The notes under the pieces: generated by a model
Told to the model about the DNA's origin: nothing
Databases searched by the model: none
Seen by the model: only the letters and a program-made list of their open reading frames with translations
Shown here: positions 9,465-18,004 of the stretch, in pieces
How positions within the stretch are numbered: the stretch's first letter is position 1
How the letters are laid out: each line of letters begins with the position of its first letter
Position numbers and translations under genes: made by a program
DNA from: TMP-86 sp964247385
GTDB taxonomy: Bacteria; Pseudomonadota; Gammaproteobacteria; Steroidobacterales; Steroidobacteraceae
NCBI GenBank assembly: GCA_964247385.1
Contig: CAXTUB010000019.1
Location: 1 to 44,937, forward strand
DNA length: 44,937 nt
Direction of reading: 5' to 3'

Positions 9465-11174
9465 ATGAGCATCCATCAGGTTCACTCCCCCCCTTCGATT
9501 CGCGAGCGGCCCATTCGAGCGGCGCGCGGCGCCACGCTGAGCGCTCGGCAATGGAGCACCGAAGCGCCCTTGCGCATGCTCATGAACAATCTCGATCCGG
9601 AAGTGGCGGAAAATCCCGCGGAGCTCGTCGTGTATGGCGGCATCGGGAAAGCCGCGCGCAACTGGGATTGCTTCGATTCGCTGGTCGCGACCCTGCGCGC
9701 CATGGCGGCCGACGAGACGTTGCTGGTGCAATCGGGCAAGCCGGTCGGCGTCTTCAGGACCCACATCGATGCGCCGCGCGTGCTCATCGCGAATTCGAAT
9801 CTCGTGCCGCATTGGGCGACCTGGGAGCACTTCAATGCGCTCGATCGCCAGGGGCTCGCCATGTACGGACAGATGACCGCCGGCTCTTGGATCTACATCG
9901 GCAGCCAAGGCATCGTGCAAGGCACGTATGAAACGTTCGTCGAGATGGGCCGCAAGCATTTCGGCGGCGAGCTCGCCGGCAAATGGATTCTTACCGCCGG
10001 CCTGGGCGGCATGGGCGGCGCGCAGCCGCTCGCCGCCACCATGGCGGGAGCCAGCATGATTGCGGTGGAATGCCGTGAAAGCCGCATCGAGAAGCGCTTG
10101 GCCACACGCTATGTCGATTCGCGCGCACGCAACCTGACCGAAGCGCTCAGCTTGATTCGCGCCGCGCACGAGCAAAAGCGTGCAATTTCGATCGCGTTGC
10201 TCGGCAACATCGTCGATGTGCTGGAGGAGCTTGCCGCGCGCGGCGTGACTCCCAATGCGCTCACCGATCAAACGTCCGCCCACGATCCGGTGAACGGCTA
10301 TCTGCCGCAAGGCTGGAGCGTCGCTCAGTGGGATGTCAGGCGCGTCAATGATCCGCAAGGCACGGCGCGCGCGGCACAAGCTTCGATGGCGCATCACGTG
10401 GAGTTGATGCTGCAATTCAAGTCGCGTGGAATCCCGGTATTCGATTACGGCAACAATTTGCGTCAAGTGGCGAAGGACGCCGGGGTGTCGAGAGCATTCG
10501 ATATTCCGGGCTTCGTGCCCGAATACATTCGCCCGCTGTTTTGTCGCGGCATTGGCCCATTCCGTTGGGCTGCCTTGTCGGGGGATGCGCGCGACATTGC
10601 CAAAACCGACGACAAGGTGCGGGAGCTCCTGCCGCACGACAAGCATTTGCATCGCTGGCTTGACATGGCGCGCGAGCGAATTCAGTTTCAGGGTCTGCCG
10701 GCCAGAATCTGCTGGGTCGGGCTCGGCGATCGGCACCGACTCGGACTGGCCTTCAACGAAATGGTGCGCTCGGGTGAGCTTGCTGCACCCGTGGTGATCG
10801 GCCGCGACCATCTGGACAGCGGCTCAGTGGCCAGCCCCAATCGCGAAACCGAAGCCATGCTCGATGGCTCGGACGCCGTATCGGACTGGCCGCTGCTCAA
10901 CGCCTTGTTGAACACGGCGAGCGGCGCCACGTGGGTGTCGATTCACCACGGCGGCGGCGTCGGCATGGGCTTTTCTCAACACGCCGGTGTCGTGGTGCTG
11001 TGCGACGGAACGCCGCAGGCCGCGGCGCGCATCGAGCGCGTGTTGTGGAACGATCCGGCCACGGGCGTCATGCGTCACGCCGACGCCGGCTACCGTCAGG
11101 CGTTGGCTTGCGCGCGCGAGCAGGGGCTGCATTTGCCCATGGCGCCGCGCGAGTCGCCGCTCCCGCGCCCATGA
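9465..11174 (+). CDS. hutU: Urocanate hydratase
   Basis: Second step of histidine degradation; adds water to urocanate to give imidazolonepropionate using tightly bound NAD+ as an electrophile. Conserved blocks include PSGKPVG-like QSGKPVGVF, MTAGSWIYIGSQGI, the NAD-binding GLGGMGGAQPLAA, TDQTSAHDP and PLFCRGIGPFRW, whose cysteine is the family's conserved active-site residue, and HHGGGVGMG. Length 569 residues, a little above the usual 555. A GGGGAG ribosome-binding site precedes the ATG by about 6 nt. The stop overlaps the hutH start (ATGA), implying translational coupling. Confidence 0.96.
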   Translation: MSIHQVHSPPSIRERPIRAARGATLSARQWSTEAPLRMLMNNLDPEVAENPAELVVYGGIGKAARNWDCFDSLVATLRAMAADETLLVQSGKPVGVFRTHIDAPRVLIANSNLVPHWATWEHFNALDRQGLAMYGQMTAGSWIYIGSQGIVQGTYETFVEMGRKHFGGELAGKWILTAGLGGMGGAQPLAATMAGASMIAVECRESRIEKRLATRYVDSRARNLTEALSLIRAAHEQKRAISIALLGNIVDVLEELAARGVTPNALTDQTSAHDPVNGYLPQGWSVAQWDVRRVNDPQGTARAAQASMAHHVELMLQFKSRGIPVFDYGNNLRQVAKDAGVSRAFDIPGFVPEYIRPLFCRGIGPFRWAALSGDARDIAKTDDKVRELLPHDKHLHRWLDMARERIQFQGLPARICWVGLGDRHRLGLAFNEMVRSGELAAPVVIGRDHLDSGSVASPNRETEAMLDGSDAVSDWPLLNALLNTASGATWVSIHHGGGVGMGFSQHAGVVVLCDGTPQAAARIERVLWNDPATGVMRHADAGYRQALACAREQGLHLPMAPRESPLPRP

Positions 11175-12700
11175 CCGCCGCGCTTTCTCTGGCTCGGTTG
11201 CGCGCGGCCTACCACGCACCCGCGCAATACGAGCTCGATGCACAAGAGCGCACCGCGGTACTTGCCTCGCGCGACATCGTCGAGCACATCGTGGCGAGCG
11301 AGCAATGCGCTTACGGCATCAACACGGGGTTCGGGCTGCTCGCGCAGACGCGCATTCCGGCCGATCAGCTCACGCAGCTTCAGCACAATCTCATCGTCTC
11401 GCATGCCGCAGGAGTGGGCCTGCCGCTCGCCGATGAGATCGTGCGGCTGGTGCTGTACCTCAAGATCAAATCGCTGGCCCGCGGTTACTCAGGCGTTCGC
11501 TTGGAAGTCATCGATGCATTGCGCGCGCTCTTGCAAAACGAGGTGTACCCGGTGATCCCCGCGCAAGGATCGGTGGGCGCGTCAGGGGATCTTGCGCCGC
11601 TCGCGCACTTGAGTCTGACGCTGCTCGGTCTCGGCAAGGTGAGGCATTGCGGCCAGACCCTCGATGCTGCCGCGGGGCTCGAGATTGCAGGAGTGTCGCG
11701 CCTTGCCCTGCAGCCGAAGGAGGGGCTTGCGCTCATCAACGGTACGCAGGTATCGACCGCTCTCGCGCTCGCCGGCCTCTTCGCCGCCGAGCGTGCATTC
11801 GCGGCGGCGGTCGTTGCAGGCGCGCTGTCGGTGGATGCGCTGAAGGCAAGCGATGCGCCCTTCGATGCGCGCATTCATGCGGTGCGAGGACAAGCGGGCC
11901 AGGCGGACGTTGCGCGGGCGTATCGCAGCTTACTTGCGGGCAGCCAGATTCGCGCCTCGCATCTTTCATGCGAGCGCGTGCAGGATCCTTATTCTTTCCG
12001 TTGCCAGCCGCAAGTCATGGGTGCGTGCCTCGATCTCATGCGTCAAGTAGCAGTCACGCTCACCATCGAGGCCAATGCCGTCACCGACAACCCGCTCGTG
12101 TTTCCCGACTGCGGCTCGGCGCTTTCCGGCGGCAATTTTCACGCACAGCCCGTTGCATTCGCGGCCGATGTGCTCGCGCTGGCGATTGCGGAGATCGGCA
12201 ATTTGAGTGAGCGGCGCGTTGCGGTGTTGATCGACCCGAAGATGAGCGGCCTGCCCGCGTTCCTCGTGGAAAACAGCGGCCTCAACTCAGGCTTCATGAT
12301 TGCGCAAGTGACGGCGGCGGCACTCGTGGCAGAGAACAAGACGTTGGCCGCACCGGCGAGCGTAGACTCCATCCCGACCTCGGCCAATCAAGAAGACCAT
12401 GTCAGCATGGCCACGCACGCGGCGCGACGCCTTCTACGCATGAACGAAAATCTCGCCAGCATCATCGGCATCGAGCTGCTGGCCGCCGCGCAAGGCATCG
12501 ATTTCCATCGACCCGCGGGTTCCTCGCGCGCGCTCGAGCGAGCCCATGACACCATTCGTTCGCGCGTATCGCATTACGCGGCTGACCGCTATTTCGCTCC
12601 GGATCTCGCGGCGGCCAAGGCGTGTGTCGAGGAGGGCTTGTTGCTCGGGCAGGGTGTTCCCGACGAGGTCACCTCTCTTCTGCCTTCCTATCCCGCGTGA
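11171..12700 (+). CDS. hutH: Histidine ammonia-lyase
   Basis: First step of histidine degradation: L-histidine to trans-urocanate and ammonia. The Ala-Ser-Gly triad that cyclises into the MIO electrophile is visible at residues 137-139 in SVGASGDLAPLAH; other conserved blocks are YGINTGFG near residue 48, LQHNLIVSHAAG, VQDPYSFRC and NQEDHVSM. Length 509 residues fits the family. The ATG at 11171 overlaps the hutU stop by 4 nt; the longer upstream frame runs inside hutU and is discarded. Followed after 13 bp by hutG. Confidence 0.96.
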   Translation: MTAALSLARLRAAYHAPAQYELDAQERTAVLASRDIVEHIVASEQCAYGINTGFGLLAQTRIPADQLTQLQHNLIVSHAAGVGLPLADEIVRLVLYLKIKSLARGYSGVRLEVIDALRALLQNEVYPVIPAQGSVGASGDLAPLAHLSLTLLGLGKVRHCGQTLDAAAGLEIAGVSRLALQPKEGLALINGTQVSTALALAGLFAAERAFAAAVVAGALSVDALKASDAPFDARIHAVRGQAGQADVARAYRSLLAGSQIRASHLSCERVQDPYSFRCQPQVMGACLDLMRQVAVTLTIEANAVTDNPLVFPDCGSALSGGNFHAQPVAFAADVLALAIAEIGNLSERRVAVLIDPKMSGLPAFLVENSGLNSGFMIAQVTAAALVAENKTLAAPASVDSIPTSANQEDHVSMATHAARRLLRMNENLASIIGIELLAAAQGIDFHRPAGSSRALERAHDTIRSRVSHYAADRYFAPDLAAAKACVEEGLLLGQGVPDEVTSLLPSYPA

Positions 12701-12713
12701 CTCCGCGCCGCAC

Positions 12714-13517
12714 ATGACGGACGATGTGTTCGAGCTGCACGAAGGCAGCATTCCGCTCATCGTCAACTTTCCACACTCGGGCACTCGACTGCCTGCCTCA
12801 TTGAGTGCCGCCATGACGCCCGCGGGACTCAATTTGCCAGACACCGATTGGAACGTGCCGGCGCTTTATTCCTTCGCACAGTCGCTCGGCGCCTGGACAC
12901 TCACGGCCCATTATTCCCGCTACGTGGTCGACTTGAATCGGCCGCGTGACGGCAAGCCGCTCTATCCGGGCCAGTTTGAAACCGGTGTGTGTCCGCGGCT
13001 CACTTTCGACGGCCGCGCCATCTTTCGTGAACGAGCAACCGATGAACCGACGCAGCTCGCGGCCCGGCTCGATGCGTATTGGGAGCCTTACCATCGCAGG
13101 CTCGAGCAGCTGGTTGAAGAAGTGCGCGCAACTTACGGACGCTGCGTGCTCTGGGATGCGCACTCCATTCGATCGCACGTGCCTGCGCTGTTCGACGGCC
13201 GTTTACCCGACTTGAACTTGGGAACTGCTCGAGGCAGCAGTTGCGCCGGCACGCTCGGAAGCCGGCTGCTGCGTGAGCTGGAGCAGCAGCCATTCTCGTT
13301 CGTGGTGGATGGCCGCTTCACCGGCGGTTTCATCACGCGTCATTACGGCCGTCCTGACCGAGGCGTCGATGCCGTACAAATGGAAATCGCACAGGCCATC
13401 TATATGGACGAAGAACAGCCACATCGTTTCGAACCGGGGCGCGCCGCGCCCCTTGCGCTAGTGCTGCAGCGCTTACTGCAAGCGGCCGTACAGAGCGCGA
13501 GAGGCAAGGCGTCGTGA
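12714..13517 (+). CDS. hutG: N-formylglutamate deformylase
   Basis: Last step of the HutF branch: N-formylglutamate to glutamate and formate. Family motifs are NFPHSGTRLP near the N-terminus, VVDLNRP, DAHSIRSHVP and GGFITRHYGRP, followed by QMEIAQAIYM. Chosen start ATG at 12714, 13 nt after hutH, giving 267 residues, normal for the family; upstream in-frame starts lie within hutH. Its stop overlaps the GTG of the next gene (GTGA), so the transporter is translationally coupled to it. Confidence 0.92.
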   Translation: MTDDVFELHEGSIPLIVNFPHSGTRLPASLSAAMTPAGLNLPDTDWNVPALYSFAQSLGAWTLTAHYSRYVVDLNRPRDGKPLYPGQFETGVCPRLTFDGRAIFRERATDEPTQLAARLDAYWEPYHRRLEQLVEEVRATYGRCVLWDAHSIRSHVPALFDGRLPDLNLGTARGSSCAGTLGSRLLRELEQQPFSFVVDGRFTGGFITRHYGRPDRGVDAVQMEIAQAIYMDEEQPHRFEPGRAAPLALVLQRLLQAAVQSARGKAS

Positions 13518-14761
13518 GGCATCGCCTGATGTGGTCCGTGGTATTGGCGATGGTTTCGGGACCCGCCGTGGGCGTCGCCTTGCATGCCTGGCTTGGTGAA
13601 GGAGAGCGGGCCGCGGCCGTGGCCGCCAATCTCTCTCTCGTCACCACGGCTTTCCTACATCTGATCAAGATGATCATTGCACCGCTCGTTTTCGCCACCT
13701 TGAGCGTCGGCATCGCACGCATGGGAAGCGCAATGTCCATTGCGCGAGTGGGCTTGAAAACCATCGGCTGGTTCTTGTTCGCATCCAGTGTGTCGCTGCT
13801 CCTCGGAGTTTTCGTTGCGATGACTTTCAAACCGGGCGTCGGTGTGGTGCACCGCGCGTTGCCGAGCGCCGCGGCGCCCGCCGTGCCCGCTCCGCCGGCA
13901 TTCAAAGACATGCTGGACCACATCATCCCGAGCTCAGTGGTTCAGGCCATGGCCAGCAACGAGATATTGCAAATCGTTTTGTTCTCTATCTTGTTCGGAC
14001 TCGCCGCATCCAGCCTGGGCGAACGCGCACGGCGCCTGATCGATATGATCGATGAGCTGGGCGCCGTGATATTGAAGATGACTTCGTACATCATGGCGCT
14101 GGCGCCGCTCGCGGTGTTCGCGGCGCTGTGCGCGACGGTCATGACTCAAGGCCTGGGCATCCTCGCGGTCTACGCCAAATTCGTCGGCAGCTTCTATTTC
14201 GCGCTCGCTCTGTTGTGGGCATCACTGTTCTGCGCCGCGTTCACCGTGGTGAAGCGCCGCGCTTTCGCGCTCATTCGTGCCGTGCGCTCGCCGGTGCTCA
14301 TTGCCTTCTCGACTGCAAGCTCCGAAGCCGCATATCCAAAGACGCTCGAAAGTTTGGAGCGCTTCGGAGTGAGCTCGCGCATCGCCTCCTTCGTACTGCC
14401 GCTCGGCTATTCGTTCAATCTGGACGGCTCGATGATGTACTGTGCGTTCGCGATCTTGTTTATTGCGCAGGCATTCGGCATTGCGCTCGGCGTGCCTCAA
14501 ATTCTGATGATGCTGCTGATTCTGATGGTGACGAGCAAGGGCATGGCGGCGGTTCCGCGCGCGTCGCTCATGGTCATTGCCTCCACGTTGGGTTACTTCG
14601 GCCTGCCGGAGCAAGGGCTGATGATGATCATCGCGGTCGACCATCTGCTCGACATGGGGCGCAGCGGCACCAATGTGGTCGGCAACGCGGTGGCCTCCAC
14701 GCTCGTCGCTCGTTGGGAGAATGAGCTGGCCCCGCCCCTGGCGCCAATCGAAGCGGATTGA
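13514..14761 (+). CDS. Dicarboxylate/amino acid:cation symporter (DAACS family)
   Basis: A 415-residue inner-membrane protein with about eight transmembrane segments. Diagnostic blocks are the serine-rich hairpin FSTASSEAAYPKTLE, FVLPLGYSFNLDGSMMYC, and DHLLDMGRSGTNVVGNAVA, all typical of GltP/DctA-type Na+/H+ symporters for glutamate, aspartate or C4-dicarboxylates. It starts with GTG at 13514, overlapping the hutG stop by 4 nt, so it belongs to the hut operon. Usual hut transporters are HutT-type permeases or ABC systems; a DAACS member here could move glutamate (the pathway product) or another substrate. Substrate is inference only. Confidence 0.9.
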   Translation: MRHRLMWSVVLAMVSGPAVGVALHAWLGEGERAAAVAANLSLVTTAFLHLIKMIIAPLVFATLSVGIARMGSAMSIARVGLKTIGWFLFASSVSLLLGVFVAMTFKPGVGVVHRALPSAAAPAVPAPPAFKDMLDHIIPSSVVQAMASNEILQIVLFSILFGLAASSLGERARRLIDMIDELGAVILKMTSYIMALAPLAVFAALCATVMTQGLGILAVYAKFVGSFYFALALLWASLFCAAFTVVKRRAFALIRAVRSPVLIAFSTASSEAAYPKTLESLERFGVSSRIASFVLPLGYSFNLDGSMMYCAFAILFIAQAFGIALGVPQILMMLLILMVTSKGMAAVPRASLMVIASTLGYFGLPEQGLMMIIAVDHLLDMGRSGTNVVGNAVASTLVARWENELAPPLAPIEAD

Positions 14762-14777
14762 CCGCAGTTTTGGGACA

Positions 14778-14816
14778 TTGACAACAGGCAGTGGCCGAGG
14801 CAACATTTGCCTCGGC
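14778..14816 (+). promoter_or_regulatory. Candidate promoter and MarR operator of the efflux operon
   Basis: A perfect TTGACA (14778-14783) is followed after about 18 nt by a weak -10 (AACATT, 14802-14807). The -10 overlaps a perfect 9-bp inverted repeat, GCCGAGGCA / TGCCTCGGC (14794-14802 and 14808-14816, 5-nt spacer). It lies 28 bp upstream of the marR start. MarR regulators usually autorepress through such palindromes across the promoter, so this is the likely operator; an mRNA hairpin is the alternative. Confidence 0.55.
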
Positions 14817-14844
14817 AACTATTGCCGTGGCTAATTAATTTCAG

Positions 14845-15342
14845 ATGCACCGTTTGCTGCGATCGCCTTCCAAGTTCTACGACGCAAAGTCCTTTCGCTC
14901 TGAATCGAGTATTGCCTATTTGCTGAAGCGGGCCTACACGCTGGTGCATGAGCGGGCGAAGGCAACGTGCGGAGACGATGACCTGTGTTTTTTGGATCGG
15001 CTCGTGCTTCTCAAGCTGCATGAGAATGCTTCGCTGACTGCGGGCGATCTATGCCGGGTGGTGCAGTATGACCCGGGCGCTTTCACTCGCGTGTTGGATT
15101 CTCTCGAATCTCGCGGGCTCATTGTACGCGAGCGCGATGTACGTGATCGCCGCGCCGTCAACTTGAGTCTCACGGCGCCCGGCCGGAAGCGGGCCGTGGC
15201 TTACATTCCGGTGCTGGTCAACCTTCTCAACGACACCGTCAGCGATTTCAGCAAGGCCGAGATGCGACAGTTCATCGCCCTGCTCAACAAGTTCATCGAA
15301 AGCGCATCGCGCCCTTCGTCAGTTCGCGCCGAGGCTTCATGA
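14845..15342 (+). CDS. MarR-family transcriptional regulator
   Basis: A 165-residue winged-helix protein. The helix-turn-helix region LTAGDLCRVVQYDPGAFTRV and the wing LESRGLIVRERDVRDRRAVN with the conserved D-x-R-(D/A)-x-R pattern identify the MarR family. First gene of a coupled operon with an outer membrane lipoprotein, an EmrA-like adaptor and an EmrB-like transporter, so it probably represses this efflux system and is released by a small phenolic or drug-like ligand. The start ATG at 14845 has no strong ribosome-binding site. Stop overlaps the next start (ATGA). Confidence 0.9.
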   Translation: MHRLLRSPSKFYDAKSFRSESSIAYLLKRAYTLVHERAKATCGDDDLCFLDRLVLLKLHENASLTAGDLCRVVQYDPGAFTRVLDSLESRGLIVRERDVRDRRAVNLSLTAPGRKRAVAYIPVLVNLLNDTVSDFSKAEMRQFIALLNKFIESASRPSSVRAEAS

Positions 15343-16817
15343 GCAATGGGCTCATGCCAAGCCCTTGCGCAGGCACACGACAACCCATGCTCGCGTGCGC
15401 CGCGCTGGCCATGGTTTGCAGCGCGTGGATATCGGGCTGCGTGTGGCCTCCAGGCGAGCTGATCACGGAGCGGAGCATTTCGACCGCTCAGCTGGGTCTG
15501 GGTAACGAGGCGCGCGAGAACTCGGCCGATGAGCGCTGGTGGCGCGCTTTGGGCGATGCGCAGCTTGATGCGCTCATCGACCGCGCGCTGCAATCGAGCC
15601 CGAGCCTTGCGCAAGCCATCGCGCGCATGCGCAGCGCTGCGGCGCAGGAGCGCGTCGTCGCGGCGGGCGCTCGGCCCGGCGTGACCCTCGATGCGAACGA
15701 GGTGTATCAACGGTTTTCGGAAAATTATATTTTTCCTCCGCCGTATGGCGGCGGCACCTATTGGCTGGGACAGGTTGGGCCTAACCTTCGGTGGAACCTC
15801 GATTTCTGGGGACGTCAGGCCGAATTGATCCACGCCGCCACGGCGCGCGAAGGCGCGGCCCTGTTGGATCATGCCGCCGCGCGCTTGGCGCTCGAATCGG
15901 CCATCGTTCAGGCCTATGTCGACTTGGACCGCGCTTATGCATTTCAAGACATCGCGGATCGTGCCGCCGCGCAACGCGAGCAACTGCTCAAATTGACGCA
16001 AGGTCGCGTGAGCTCCGGTCTGGACACTCAGATCGAGCTCAAGCTAGCGCAAGCCGCACTGCCGCAGGCGCGAGCGCAGCGCTTGCAAGCGATCCAACAA
16101 CGCGAGCTCGCGGCGCATCGGTTGGCCGAACTCACCGCGCAAGGCGCAGGCGTCTATGCCGGCATCGGCCGGCCAAGCTTGTCGCGCGATGCCCTCTCCA
16201 TTCCTAAGACTCTGCCCATGGATCTACTGGCGCGGCGGCCCGACATCCTGGCCTCGCTGGTACGCATCGACGCGGCACATGCCGAGCAGGCAGCGGCACA
16301 CGCCGCGTTCTATCCCGACATTTCGCTGACCGCCTTCGCGGGTGTGCAGGCGATCGGGCTCGACACTCTGTTGAAAAGCAGCAGCGCTATTTTCGGGGCC
16401 GGCCCGGAACTTCATGTTCCGATTTTTGATGCCCAGAGGCTGCGGGCAAACTATACCAGCCGCACCGCAGAGGTTGATGCGGCCATCGCCGATCACAACG
16501 CAGTGGTTCTGCGCGCCGTGCGTGAGGCGGCGGATCAGCTCGCGCTGGTCGCATCGTACGATGCGCAAATCGATGAGGCCCGGCAAAGCTTGAGCGCAAG
16601 CGAGGACGCGTTTCGGATTTCGCAGGAGCGCTACGGCGCAGGGCTCGGCACTCAGCTCACGGTGCTCAATGCCGAGTCGCAAGTGCTGGCTGCTCGGCGC
16701 GATCTCAAGTTTGCCGAGGCCAATTCGACGCTCGCGCGTGTGAATTTGCTGCTGGCCTGCGGCGGCAACTTTATTCCGCCCGCCTGGGCTGCAAAACTTG
16801 CGGCACGTGGCTCATGA
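15339..16817 (+). CDS. NodT-family efflux outer membrane lipoprotein
   Basis: The TolC-like outer membrane channel of a tripartite pump. The N-terminus carries a hydrophobic stretch ending in a lipobox-like ISGC, with the lipidated cysteine at residue 34. The body has two OEP repeats, including RWWRALGDAQLDALIDRAL, NLRWNLDFWGRQ, LARRPDILASLVRIDAAHA and FYPDISLTA, all typical of NodT/OprM-type factors. Length 492 residues. Translationally coupled to marR upstream and to the EmrA-like adaptor downstream (both ATGA overlaps), so it is the dedicated exit duct for this pump. Confidence 0.92.
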   Translation: MSNGLMPSPCAGTRQPMLACAALAMVCSAWISGCVWPPGELITERSISTAQLGLGNEARENSADERWWRALGDAQLDALIDRALQSSPSLAQAIARMRSAAAQERVVAAGARPGVTLDANEVYQRFSENYIFPPPYGGGTYWLGQVGPNLRWNLDFWGRQAELIHAATAREGAALLDHAAARLALESAIVQAYVDLDRAYAFQDIADRAAAQREQLLKLTQGRVSSGLDTQIELKLAQAALPQARAQRLQAIQQRELAAHRLAELTAQGAGVYAGIGRPSLSRDALSIPKTLPMDLLARRPDILASLVRIDAAHAEQAAAHAAFYPDISLTAFAGVQAIGLDTLLKSSSAIFGAGPELHVPIFDAQRLRANYTSRTAEVDAAIADHNAVVLRAVREAADQLALVASYDAQIDEARQSLSASEDAFRISQERYGAGLGTQLTVLNAESQVLAARRDLKFAEANSTLARVNLLLACGGNFIPPAWAAKLAARGS

Positions 16818-18004
16818 ACGATCAAGTGCGCGAGGCCGCCGGCAGCGTAACGCCTCACGGCGCGCGCCGTAGACGCCAGCTCATTGTCGTGGCTGCACTC
16901 GCGGCGGTGGGCATTGCTGTATTCATGGGGTATTGGTTCTTCTACTCGCGCTATTACCAGTCGAGCGACGATGCGTATGTGGCTGCGGACTTGGTGCAGA
17001 TCACGAGCGAGGTGCCGGGGCGAGTGATCACGGTGCAAGTGGATGACACGCAGCACGTCGAGCGAGGACAACTGCTGGTCGAGCTCGATCCGGCCGATGC
17101 GCAAATTGCCATGTCTTCCGCGGAGGCCGAGCTTGCGCGCACCGTGCGCTCGATCCGCGGCGTGTTTGCCGAAGCTCGTGGCTTGCGCGCGCAAATTCGC
17201 TCCAGCGCCGTAAGCCTCGGCACCGCACGGCAGGACCTGACGCGTCGCGAGGCCATTGCAGCCGACGGCGCAGTGTCCGGCGAAGAGCTGCAGCACACGC
17301 GCGATCAGATCGCAGAGCTCGAGGCCGCGCTCACCATGCGCGAGCAAAACTTAGCGAGCACGGAAGCGCAGATCGAGCACACATCCATTGAAAATCATCC
17401 AGCGGTGTTGGCGGCTGCAGCGCGGGTGCGTGAAGCCGCTTTGGCATTGCGGCGCACGCGTATCCGTGCTCCTGTCAGCGGCACCGTCGCGCGGCGCAAC
17501 GTGCAAATCGGCTCGCGCATCAACGCCGGTACTCCCCTCATGGCGGTGGTTCCACTGACAGACGCGTGGATCGACGCCAACTTGCGGGAAGTGCAGCTGC
17601 GCGACGTGCGCGTCGGACAGCCCGTCGAGCTCCACGCAGATTTGTACGGGCGCGGCGTCACCTATCGGGGACGCGTGCTCGGATTGGGTGCGGGCAGCGG
17701 CAGTGCGTTTGCGTTGCTCCCGGCGCAAAACGCTTCCGGCAACTGGATCAAGATCGTGCAGCGCGTGCCGGTGCGCATCGGCATCGATGCCGACGACTTG
17801 CGCCGCTGGCCGCTGCGCGTCGGCCTTTCCATGCAGGTTCGCATCGACACTCACGAGCGCGCGGGGCGAGCGGTGGCCGCCGAGCTGCCGCAGAAGCCGC
17901 GCGCCGTGGCAGTTGACGATGCAGCAAGCGACGACGTCGCGCAGCGTATCGCACAAATTATCGCGGCAAACGCACCCGAGCCGCCAGCCTCCAAGGGTCT
18001 GTGA
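16814..18004 (+). CDS. EmrA-like membrane fusion protein (HlyD family)
   Basis: A 396-residue periplasmic adaptor anchored by one N-terminal transmembrane segment (residues about 23-45). The lipoyl half-motif SSDDAYVAADLVQITSEVPG follows immediately; a long alpha-helical hairpin occupies about residues 85-200, and the second lipoyl half and beta-barrel follow (RIRAPVSGTVARRNVQIG, WIDANLREVQL). This is the EmrA/VceA type that partners DHA2 exporters. It joins the EmrB-like protein encoded next to the NodT channel encoded before it. The C-terminal 50 residues are alanine-rich and variable. Confidence 0.93.
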   Translation: MNDQVREAAGSVTPHGARRRRQLIVVAALAAVGIAVFMGYWFFYSRYYQSSDDAYVAADLVQITSEVPGRVITVQVDDTQHVERGQLLVELDPADAQIAMSSAEAELARTVRSIRGVFAEARGLRAQIRSSAVSLGTARQDLTRREAIAADGAVSGEELQHTRDQIAELEAALTMREQNLASTEAQIEHTSIENHPAVLAAAARVREAALALRRTRIRAPVSGTVARRNVQIGSRINAGTPLMAVVPLTDAWIDANLREVQLRDVRVGQPVELHADLYGRGVTYRGRVLGLGAGSGSAFALLPAQNASGNWIKIVQRVPVRIGIDADDLRRWPLRVGLSMQVRIDTHERAGRAVAAELPQKPRAVAVDDAASDDVAQRIAQIIAANAPEPPASKGL

